A DNA stretch of 64,000 bases from Neurospora intermedia (lineage: Eukaryota > Ascomycota > Sordariomycetes > Sordariales > Sordariaceae): NCBI GenBank assembly GCA_037102815.1, contig BTPP01000007.1:1116001-1180000 (forward strand), written 5' to 3'. The translations under genes and the position numbers were made by a program. Shown here in pieces: positions 55,601-64,000 of the stretch (the first letter of the stretch is position 1; each line of letters begins with the position of its first letter). Below the pieces are notes generated by a model, which ran no database searches, was not told where the DNA came from, and saw only the letters and a list, made by a program, of their open reading frames with translations.

Positions 55601-57874
55601 ACACATCACAATGACCGTACGCGATCCTTTCGCAAGGTCTATCACTCTGCGTCCGATATTTGACGCGCTTGGTAGAGTCGCCAAGTGTAGAGACGCCAAT
55701 TATTTCAGAGAGTGAGGAACGTCAACTAACATGTTGGCTGCCGAAGGAGAAATTCTGACGAGATTCACACAAAAAAAAAAAAAAAAAAAAAAAAGGCCGC
55801 TGTTCAGAACATTCTGCTGCAAAATGGTTTTGTAGCCACTACCAAGATATCAAGACGTTCCAAGACCATGTGCCAAAAAGATGCGACGAGCAACAATATC
55901 CTTGCATGTCGATGTCACTATGGGAGTATACCTATCTTCTGCCCCTTTCGCGTCGGACGGCAGGAAGATGAGATGAGACAACAAGCAGCGGGAAAGACTG
56001 AGCACAGATACCTATCCATCCCTGTCTTTCTCGTGGGGAATCTACCTGCTTACTCTGTACGTTGGTAGTCTAATTGTGTGAAACCATTTCCCCGGATTCC
56101 ATTGACGAATCGGACATTGCCTTCGAAAACGGTTTAAGCTCTATCGTGTGCCACTCAGCCCGTTGGGTCATCCGACATGGCCCAAGGTCGTATAACTGGA
56201 CGAGAGCAAAGCCAAGTCTAGACTTCCAAGCCTTCATTACCCCATATTCTTCGGGAATTTGTACAGAAACGGTAAAGGACGCCATTCACCAAAGTCCAAG
56301 CCGCATCCCTATTTGCCGCTTCAGCGTGCTCTCTCTCTCGCTCCCTTGTCAGCCAGCCTGGGCGGGGCCTATCAAAATCCGGGGAAGTGGGTTTATGTAG
56401 AGGTGGTCAAGATATCCCGATTGTACACTACTTAGGTAGTGTAGCTGCTGTCATCGTCCGCGCGGCACAACGGATCAAACTAACTTAACCGAGTTAAGCT
56501 TCCCTTTACCCCAACCTGCTGGGGGCAAAATCTGGGGTAAGTAGGTAGCTTCGGCACTTCCACCGTCCGTCACCACCCCTCTTTCTTTTGCAGTCCTACT
56601 CTGTCAGTGTTAGTAACCTACCTATATGTAAGCTCTCAAAGCTTCAATAGTCGTGTTTTCACCCTGCTGTTCATTCACCTCACTGCAAACTCAGATAGGA
56701 CACCAATCCTCAATATATATATATATATAAAGTAAATTGACTGACGACAAGCTTCATACCCCCTTTTCTTAGGTAGATCAGATTGCAGGTTGGGATCAAA
56801 GCCCTTGATGCAACCTTTTTTCGAATTCGACCCGCCAGTGTGGTAGTGACGTGTGGGCTGGAGGTATCCATCCATCCGCCTCCCTCCTTGGACACTTTTT
56901 GCGTGCGTGCGGGGGGAAAGTCTTGGCTTCCCGACATCCAACACAACAAAGAGGGGCGGGAGGGATCTTCGAGGACGGGTCTGGATTTCCAGGCAGGAGT
57001 GACTACTCAAGACCTAGCTGAACTTCATTGCAAGCTGTTGGACGGGCAAGCAAGGAAGACAAGGAACAAGGAAGCAGGCAGACAGAGAGGAGGGGGGAAT
57101 CCTAGAAGAAATCATAGGTACCTATTGGACTTGGCGAATTGACAATATAAGCCAAGCAAAGATGGCGCTGAAGGCAAGTGGGAACACCTCGGTCTACACT
57201 AGTCAATGATGGTGGTGGTGTGGTGGTTTGTCTGTTTTGGTCTGTTGAGAGGGGAGTTGTGTAGTGGGAAAGAAAGGGATGGAGATGGTGGTGAAGGAGG
57301 AGGAGAAATGATAAATAGGAACGATGAGGGCCTTTTCTGAAGTGGAATACTTTCGAAGTTGATATCAGGGTCCTTTTGGGAGTTTGAGGAAACACACGAT
57401 AAGGAATCTCAAGTTGTACTTGACCTACCAACCCATAATCGTGTACTCAGACGACTATCTCTACTTTTCAGTTGTTTTCAAAGTCTTTATCTCGCCCTCT
57501 TCCATTTCACCTCCCCCCACCCACCCACCAGATTGCCTTCTCCAACCTAACGGTTCGGTACATCTCCCGGCAGCTCTCCCCGCATTGCAACCTGCGTGCT
57601 GCCTCCTTCCAAGTTTGGATCAGATCAATTCTGCGTACATAGCTATCTCAGACATTGATTTCCCCTCTCTCTGGCTCACTCGATCTTTATCTATCTCATC
57701 TCTTGTATCATCGGGTCCCCTCCGTCCAGTCCCATCTCATACCTCCTCTTATACCTACCTGCTTTATCCCATCTCCGGTCTCTTCCTCTTTGGTCCCTTG
57801 ATTTTCGAGTGTCTTCCCTCCTCTATCACCTCACCACTTCCACCGAGGGTCTTACACTTACACACACCACCAAC
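55601..57874. other. 2.3-kb intergenic region upstream of the MFS transporter
   Basis: No gene is supported. It contains a 24-nt poly-A (55771-55794), an AT dinucleotide repeat near 56716-56729 and a long pyrimidine-rich probable leader from about 57440 to 57870. Confidence 0.5.
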
Positions 57875-59600
57875 ATGGCCACCAACACTTATCCGCCAGG
57901 TAGTACGGACACCGGGGGTCTGGATATCGAATCCAAAGCCTCGGCCTACCACTCCGAAAAGGCCCCCTCAGCCTCAGCCTCCACCTCCTCCTCTCCCAAC
58001 CCGGCCGTCATCACCAGCGGCACCAGCGGCACCAGCGGCACCACGGACTTTAACCTGTCGCCCGCCGAGGAGAAGCGCATCAAGCGACACATTGACCGGC
58101 GGCTAGTTATGACCATCGGCGCCATGTACTGCGTGTCGCTGATGGACCGCACCAACCTGGGGGCGGCCAACATTGCGGGGATGGGCAAGGAGCTGAAGCT
58201 GATTGATGATCGGTACTCGATCGTGTCGCTGGTTTTTTTCGTGACGTATGTCCTGTTTCAGCCGCCGAGCACGGTGATTTGCCGCAAGATTGGGCCGAGG
58301 ATTCACATGAGTGCGTTGACGCTCTTGTGGGGGAGCGTCATGATTGGCATGGGGTTTGTCAAGAGTTGGGAGCAACTGGCGGCTTTGAGGGTGGTGTTGG
58401 GTGTTTTGGAGGCTGGTGAGTTTCTTTTCTTCTTTCGGGTGCTTGATATCAATGGGTCGGTTACTGAATGTTGCTGAATTAAAAAAAAACAGGTTTCTTC
58501 CCCTCCTGCGTCTACCTCCTTTCCACCTGGTACACGCGCTACGAAGTCGGCAAGCGCAACTCGGTCTTCTACCTCACCGGCTGCGTCGCCTCCGCCTTCG
58601 CCGGCATTCTCGCCTACGGCCTGATGCAGATGGGCGGCCTCGCCAACCTCACCGGCTGGCGATGGATCTTCATCATCGAGGGCGTGCTGACCTGTCTGCT
58701 GGGCATCGCCGGCTACTGGCTCCTAGTCGACTTCCCCGACTCCCCTCGCAAGACGTGGTCCTTCCTCTCGGCCCGGGACCGCGAATGGGTGTGCGCGCGC
58801 GTGCAGGCCGACCGCGGCGACGTGGTGCCCCAAAAGTTCGTCATCAGCAAGTACCTCTCGTCCGGCCGGGACTGGAAGGTGTGGGCATACGCTATGATCT
58901 TCTTCAACACCACCACCATCAGCTACGCCCTCTCCTTCTTCCTGCCCATGATCCTCAACACGGGCATGGGCTTCAACATTGCGCAGTCGCAGTGCCTGGT
59001 CGCGCCGCCCTATGCTTTCGCCGGCTTCGTCATGTTTGCTGGCGCCTACGTCGGCGATCGCTTCCGCATCCGCGGCCCCATTGTGGCTTTCAACGCGCTG
59101 CTCGCCGTCATTGGCGTCCCTATCATGGGCTTCGCTGCTAGTGCCAAGGTCCGCTACTTCGGTGTGTTCTTGGTGACTGCCGGCGCCAACTCGAACGTGC
59201 CGGCGGCGATGAGCTATCAGGCCAACAACATCCGCGGACAGTGGAAGAGGGCGTTCTGCAGCGCCACGTTTGTGTCCTTTGGTGGCATCGGCGGTATCGC
59301 TGGTAGTTTGGTTTTTAGAGAGCAAGATAAGCTCACGGGCTACAAGCCGGGTCTGTATGCGTGCATTGCGACCAGTCTGTTGACTCTGGTGCTTGTCGCG
59401 TGCTTGACTGTCTCTTTCTGGAGGGAGAATAAGAAGGCGGAGAGGGGTGAGAAGGAATTGGAGGCTGAGGATGTGAGTGTTTCGTTTCCTATCTGATCTT
59501 TACCCTCTTATCGTCGGTTGTTGAAATTGTTGACTAACTTTTTTTTTTCTTTCTTTCTCTACAGGACGATGCCCAGCCTGGATTCCGCTACACCTATTAA
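57875..59600 (+). CDS. MFS transporter, allantoate permease / Dal5-Tna1 (anion:cation symporter) type
   Basis: Three exons, 57875-58415, 58493-59472 and 59565-59600, give 518 aa. Introns are 77 nt (GTGAGT...ACAG) and 92 nt (GTGAGT, TGACTAAC, polypyrimidine, ACAG). The last exon encodes only DDAQPGFRYTY; without that splice the protein would end at 59496. A disordered Ser/Thr/Gly N-terminus of about 65 residues precedes HIDRRLVMTIGAMYCVSLMDRTNLGAANIAGM (read in blocks), the hallmark first helix of the Dal5 group. About twelve membrane segments follow, including RVVLGVLEAGFFPSC in the helix 4-5 region and GWRWIFIIEG before helix 6. Relatives import allantoate, nicotinate, vitamins or carboxylates at the plasma membrane; the substrate cannot be assigned from sequence. 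Confidence 0.9.
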
Positions 59601-59973
59601 CTTTTGTGGTTTCTATATTTAATGTTAGTAATGATATGATTTGGTTGATGATACCAGTTGGGTTGGCTCAGAGATGATCATGGGTTTGGAGTTTGGGCAA
59701 TGAGGTGTTATTTTGTGATCGGAATGAGGTAGTCGTGGGTGAGGGTATTCTGTTAATAATCCAGAGCGATGCACTCGACGCTACCAAGCGGTTATTCCCC
59801 CTTTATCAAGGGGAAACATGTGAACAAGTACATAACGTCAAGACTTTTGGGTGTATCTACTACTCCGTGACTCGTCCGAATGGATTCATTAGAATGAAAT
59901 GTCACTTACCTCCGACAATTCGTACCCGTTCACTTTTTTTTGTCTATCCTTCCCGAATCACGTCCTGACACAT
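59601..59973. other. Convergent intergenic between MFS and grc3 genes
   Basis: This 373-nt 3' region shows no feature. Confidence 0.6.
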
Positions 59974-62397
59974 CTACCGCCTTCCCAAATCCCTCCTAAC
60001 CCTCCACACCTTACTTCCCGCCGCCCGTCCCTGACTCCCATGCAACATCTCGACCCACGGCTGCGCCTCCGACGTTCCACCATGCAACGCTTGAACCCTT
60101 TCCCACTCCGGCCTCTCCTCAACCTCATCCGCTCCAACCGATTCCGTCTCGTCACTCTGGTCACCATCCCCAGTACCATCGTCATCATCATCAATCTCCA
60201 TCTTCGCACCACCACCAAGCACCAAACCCTGCTGTTTGTTTCTAGCAGCAGCGGCATTGTTCTTCTCCCACTGCCTCTTGTGCAAATCCTCCGCATACGC
60301 CCACGAAGGGGTATCGAACCTGCCCGCCACCAACACCAGATCCTGCTCATTTCCTGCTATCATCTCCACAGGCAAAGGCGTTAAAAGGTGCAACTCCCCC
60401 TTCTTGACATCAATCCCCCTGACCAGCACCAACCCCAGCACGCGCGAGTGGGCGGGGGAAAGCGTTTTGCCTTGGGGGTTGGGGAGGTGCGGGAGGGATT
60501 CACGGGGGGTCTTGCAGATCAATAACTTCGGTTGTGGTTGTTTTTGGGACGCGGACTGCTTCTTGAATTGCTGTACAGACTGTTGCTGCTTCGACTGTTG
60601 GTGCTGCTGCTGCTGCTCCTGTGGGGAAGACACGACGAGAAGGTCGGGAAAGTCCCTAAAAGCACCAGCGCGGTCTTCAATTTTCACCAAGGCAAGAATC
60701 ATCCCGTTGATGGCTTCGGCTAACAAGTCCGGCGCGGGCTGGTGGTCGTAGCAGAGGATTCCCAGGAAACCGGGGCGAGAGCCGCGGTAACGGACACGCC
60801 AGGGGGGAAGGTGGGTGAGAGGTGTGGCGGACCAGGTTGGGCCGGGATGGGGTTGGGTTTGGCTGTGACCTTGGGGAACAGGAACGGTGAAGGAGGAGAA
60901 GAGCAGGTGAAAGTAGGACATTGTTTGCATTGTACGGAGATGGAGGGCTGTTCTTGAGCTTCCTCCTCCCCCCGAGGTTGCTGGGGTTGTGGCATCGACT
61001 GACGAGGATGGCTGACCTTGGGGTTGTTGACTAGGGAGAGCAACGAAGGGGATTTTCTTATCCTCACAGGCGGCTTTGAGACCGTCAACGGTCTCCTCAG
61101 GTCCGTCTTGGGACATGTAGATCACTTCTGTTGGGACTGTCTGACGGATTAGCTCAGATAGGATGTCGAGCCCGGTTCCTTGGATCCAGCCCGGGGTGTT
61201 GATGATGAGTGGGAGTTTGTTCAGTGAGGGGTTGGTCTTGTAAGTGTGGAAGAGATCAAGGGCGCATGCAACAAAGTGGTCTGGGTCTAAGCTGGGCGTG
61301 ACGGAGGCAACGGTGTGGGCGCGTAGTTGAGCCGTTCTTGGATCCAGAGCGGGATGGCAAAAGGGAGGAGAGAGGTTTGGGCTTGATAGCTTGTTGAGGG
61401 ATATGACGGAGGGAGGTCCAAATTCGGGTTGACCTGGGTCGAGATCGAGGACGACTACGGGAGCCCAGGGCTGTCGTGAGAGTCCAGAGCCAGTTATCAG
61501 ACGGTTGGCCATTAGCCGCCCGAACGTGGACTTTCCGGATGACTTGGGACCGCTTAAGAAGACAACAGGCGTAGCCTTCCTCTTGGAGTCTAGGACGTCC
61601 GCTAGTTGCTTGTTCCATTCAGCAGGGGAGACCAATTCCTGAATGCCGCCCCTCTTAGGGGCATCATCCGAGGTGAAGATGATCTGGAAGGTAGGGACAA
61701 CCTTTTTGGCCTGACCCGGCGCAACATCATCCGACTCATTCCATAGCCTCCCAAATGCCGGGTTCAGGCTAGCGAGCTGTCTCAAGCTCCGAGCTCCTGG
61801 GTGTGGATGCAACTCGATTGTGGCATCGCTCGTGATGCGGATGACAGGAAGAGCATGGCATTGGGGAGCATGAACCCAGTGGACGAGGTCCGACTTTGAC
61901 AAGAAGGCTCCAGCAATGGTAAGCTCGCCTTCGCGAACCTTGATACCATAGCTCCCAAGAATGACCAAACGTTCTCCATCAAGGAGCTTGAGAAGCATAC
62001 GGCCATTGGCCTTTGGTTGGATGTTGGTCTGGCTCAACCTTTGGGATGAATAGTAGATGATCCTCCTCCGAACTGTTGGAATTGGTTCTGAGAGATTTGG
62101 GAATTGGGATTTCAGCTGACGGCCTTCATCTCTTCCATCGGCCGGTGCTTCGTCCTTGGGACCCTGCTTCCGCTTCCTGGGGCGCGCTGCTGGTGTTTCG
62201 TCCACATGATGGGGATGCTCTTCTTTCTGAGCCTGTAGTGCCTTTCTGAAATTATCCCTAGTAAAGAAGGACTTGGCGGAAGTGTTGCGGTCAATGATAT
62301 CTCCATTGTTGTTGTTGTCGTCGTCAACATTGGGAGTAGTGGCGGCAGCACTGGCAGCGGCAGCTAACAGCTTTTGCCGAGCAGCAAATGCACTCAT
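59974..62397 (-). CDS. grc3: Polynucleotide 5'-hydroxyl kinase Grc3 (NOL9/CLP1 family)
   Basis: A single exon encodes 807 aa from ATG 62397. Grc3 phosphorylates 5'-OH RNA ends and acts with the nuclease Las1 in ITS2 removal from pre-rRNA in the nucleolus. The N-terminal 110 residues are low-complexity with a basic RPRKRKQGPKDE patch. The beta-rich N-domain (GERLVILGSYGIKVREGELTIAGAF) is followed by the kinase domain: Walker A LSGPKSSGKST (about 281-291), DLDPGQPEFGPP (about 318-329, Walker B/lid region), LPLIINTPGWIQGTG and the C-terminal domain with KGELHLLTPLP and RFDTPSWAYAEDL. A Gln-rich stretch (QQQQQHQQSKQQQS and following) interrupts the C-terminal domain. The length is near that of fungal Grc3. 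The paralogue Clp1 is much shorter, which excludes it. Confidence 0.93.
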   Translation of the reverse strand: MSAFAARQKLLAAAASAAATTPNVDDDNNNNGDIIDRNTSAKSFFTRDNFRKALQAQKEEHPHHVDETPAARPRKRKQGPKDEAPADGRDEGRQLKSQFPNLSEPIPTVRRRIIYYSSQRLSQTNIQPKANGRMLLKLLDGERLVILGSYGIKVREGELTIAGAFLSKSDLVHWVHAPQCHALPVIRITSDATIELHPHPGARSLRQLASLNPAFGRLWNESDDVAPGQAKKVVPTFQIIFTSDDAPKRGGIQELVSPAEWNKQLADVLDSKRKATPVVFLSGPKSSGKSTFGRLMANRLITGSGLSRQPWAPVVVLDLDPGQPEFGPPSVISLNKLSSPNLSPPFCHPALDPRTAQLRAHTVASVTPSLDPDHFVACALDLFHTYKTNPSLNKLPLIINTPGWIQGTGLDILSELIRQTVPTEVIYMSQDGPEETVDGLKAACEDKKIPFVALPSQQPQGQPSSSVDATTPATSGGGGSSRTALHLRTMQTMSYFHLLFSSFTVPVPQGHSQTQPHPGPTWSATPLTHLPPWRVRYRGSRPGFLGILCYDHQPAPDLLAEAINGMILALVKIEDRAGAFRDFPDLLVVSSPQEQQQQHQQSKQQQSVQQFKKQSASQKQPQPKLLICKTPRESLPHLPNPQGKTLSPAHSRVLGLVLVRGIDVKKGELHLLTPLPVEMIAGNEQDLVLVAGRFDTPSWAYAEDLHKRQWEKNNAAAARNKQQGLVLGGGAKMEIDDDDDGTGDGDQSDETESVGADEVEERPEWERVQALHGGTSEAQPWVEMLHGSQGRAAGSKVWRVRRDLGRR

Positions 62398-63410
62398 GTT
62401 TTGTGTGTGTTGTCAGGTTGACTGCGTTCGACATTAGCAAAGTGGACATGGACCTCGACATTGGAAGTGGTACCTTACACAAAAATCACCGGTAGTGTTC
62501 ACGTTGTTGGACTCGCGGTGACTGCCCGATGGTGGTTGTCTTTGGTTGTCATTTCTTCAGTTGAATTGAAAAAAAGGTTGGGGAAGATGGTGATTTTCCA
62601 GCGAGCGACGTACTACGGCACAAGGTTGAGATGTGGATGATGAAGACTATTCAGATCATCAAAATCCCCCAAACATCAAATAGAGTGTTTTGGAGAAAAT
62701 CATATCACAGATACTTGGAGTTTCGCAAATGAAATTTCCACGACTTGGTTGTCTGATGGTGGTGAAGTCAAAGTCAGAGCGATGATTTTCTGAAGAAAGG
62801 CGAACACAGGCATCGTCTGGGTGTAATTCCCATCCTCATCATAGGCAACCCTTACCCTGACACTTTCTTAGTGGATGAGGGTTTGACATAAAAAACGACA
62901 CTATCGAAGCTGTGATGCCCCACATTCCGCTCTCACACCTAACCAATCAGACTCCTCAATCTCCTAATTTTTTCTGGTCAAGCAGCAACCTCGAGCGACC
63001 CTTGATTTCACACTCCACTCCCAATCCCGCTCGCGCATCTGATATTCCAGCGTGTTTGATACGCGACGGGCATCATTCCCTCCCGCCTGCCTCTGTTTCT
63101 GTCTTCTGCGTGAGGAACAACAAAAGACGACAGAGGGCAGAAGAGGAACAGCGCATCATTTCTGCATCGGCAGCAAAAGCACTTCAAAAAAGCACTTCAA
63201 CACACTGTAGTGTAAATCCCGACCCCACATCCAGACTTTTTAGCACAGGTCTTCAACTGCACCAAACTGCACCATTCATCCCTGCACATCGTAGCACTCA
63301 ATTGTTCGAGACAGCGCCTTTCCGTCTTGGACACTCACTCCACCTAATTTTTCTTCCATCACCACCTTAATTCTTTTCCCTTTCTTTACAATCCAGATAA
63401 GCCGCCCCCC
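62398..63410. promoter_or_regulatory. Divergent promoter of grc3 and the acidic Ser-rich gene
   Basis: This 1.0-kb region holds a CCAATCA box at 62943-62949, roughly midway between the two start codons, and a C/T-rich leader before 63411. Nothing coding is convincing. Confidence 0.5.
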
Positions 63411-64000
63411 ATGGCTGGTCCTCGCGCACCCATCGGAACCCTTTCCCAGCACGCCGCCAACGCCGCTGCCCTGGCCCGCAACACCTCCACCAACGTCTTC
63501 TCCCAGCAAAAATCACAACTCAAGTCCAAAAAGGGCAAGCAAGAAGAGAGCGACAGCGATTCAGACAGCAGCTCCTCCAGCAGTGACGACAGCGGTAGCG
63601 ACAGCGATTCCGAAACAAAGCCCGAACCCACCGCCGACTGGGCCAGCAATCTGAAGAAGACGAACATGGCGCAAACAAAATCCACCAAGGCCGCCGCCTC
63701 GCCTGCCCCTAAAAAGGCCAAGGCAGAACCCGTCAAGGCCAAGCCAGTAGCCACCAAGAAGGAAGAGTCCGAGTCCTCGTCCTCGTCCGAATCCGCATCT
63801 GAGTCCGAGTCCGAGTCTGAATCGGAGGTCGAGGACAAGAAGAAGCCTGTCAAGAAAGCGGAAGAGAAGAAGCCAGCGGCGCCAGCGGTGAAGAAGGCGG
63901 CCAAGAAGGACGAGAGCAGCAGCGAGTCTAGCAGCGACGAGGAGAGTGGAAGTGGGTCGGACGACAGCAGCAGCGACGACGAGGAAGAGAAGACCAAGCC
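63411..64000 (+). CDS. Acidic Ser/Asp/Lys-rich protein, nucleolar-phosphoprotein-like, partial (3' end outside window)
   Basis: An ATG at 63411 opens a frame of 196 codons with no stop up to the window end. The N-terminus MAGPRAPIGTLSQHAANAAA and following is followed by alternating acidic-Ser tracts (DSDSDSSSSSSDDSGSDSD, SESSSSSESASESESESESE, SSESSSDEESGSGSDDSSS) and Lys/Ala/Pro-rich basic spacers (KKAKAEPVKAKPVATKK). This alternation is typical of Nopp140/Srp40 and nucleolin/Gar2-type nucleolar proteins and carries many CK2-type sites. The defining C-terminal domain (SRP40-C or RRMs) would lie beyond the window, so the family cannot be fixed. No LisH motif is visible at the N-terminus. No intron is evident in the visible part. 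Confidence 0.7.
   Translation, partial: MAGPRAPIGTLSQHAANAAALARNTSTNVFSQQKSQLKSKKGKQEESDSDSDSSSSSSDDSGSDSDSETKPEPTADWASNLKKTNMAQTKSTKAAASPAPKKAKAEPVKAKPVATKKEESESSSSSESASESESESESEVEDKKKPVKKAEEKKPAAPAVKKAAKKDESSSESSSDEESGSGSDDSSSDDEEEKTK

Noticed and set aside
57384-57871. Plus-strand open frame running into the MFS gene start
   Set aside because: Low-complexity Pro/Ser/Thr translation of the C/T-rich leader. The MFS start at 57875 in another frame is well supported.
58723-59325. 200-codon minus-strand frame opposite the MFS exon 2
   Set aside because: Shadow frame rich in Gly/Glu/Asp/Val; no independent support.

Overview
The window is nuclear DNA of a filamentous ascomycete, most likely Neurospora (N. 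crassa or a sibling species) or close Sordariales. The sequence-based reasons are short introns (about 51-117 nt) with GTRNGT donors, CTRAC branch points and YAG acceptors. Coding exons are GC-rich, and 0.4-2.7 kb spacers hold long A/T homopolymers and ACCTAGGT palindromes. From memory, the order msh-2, MIK-1/BCK1-type MAPKKK, AA9 LPMO with CBM1 matches the N. crassa NCU02230-NCU02240 neighbourhood. That match is recollection, not a search. I see no transposon, tRNA, 5S rRNA, CRISPR or viral sequence.

Layout: 0-7 kb carries methylthioribose-1-phosphate isomerase (+), a secreted M20 peptidase (+), geranylgeranyltransferase-I beta (-) and an Ilm1-family protein (+). 7.9-18.3 kb carries msh-2 (-), tRNA m1G9 methyltransferase Trm10 (+), DNA primase small subunit (-) and a GH5 steryl-glucosidase/glucocerebrosidase-type enzyme (+). 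18-31.7 kb carries a large cell-wall-integrity type MAPKKK (+) and a GH47 alpha-1,2-mannosidase (+). 33-44.6 kb carries a CAMK-like kinase with an apparent frameshift (-), a C2-domain protein (-) and a single-pass membrane glycoprotein (-). 46.6-51.9 kb carries a TOPORS-like RING protein (-), Sld2 (+) and the AA9 LPMO with CBM1 (-). 53.6-64 kb carries an unrecognised protein built of RSLADE(I/L)ADAT repeats (+), an allantoate-permease-type MFS transporter (+), the polynucleotide kinase Grc3 (-) and the start of a Ser/Asp/Lys-rich acidic protein (+, cut by the window end).

This is not an operon and most genes are independent housekeeping functions. Three genes form a functional group (msh-2, primase small subunit, Sld2: replication and repair), and each has an ACGCG/ACGCGT (MCB-like) element upstream. 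The LPMO has a Gal4-like CGG-N11-CCG element upstream, fitting cellulose-responsive control. The most novel item is the repeat protein at 53590-55600. The item most needing correction or verification is the reading-frame break in the kinase near 34.2 kb. Exon boundaries were derived by hand from splice signals and frame continuity. Protein names rest on motif recognition, not on database searches.
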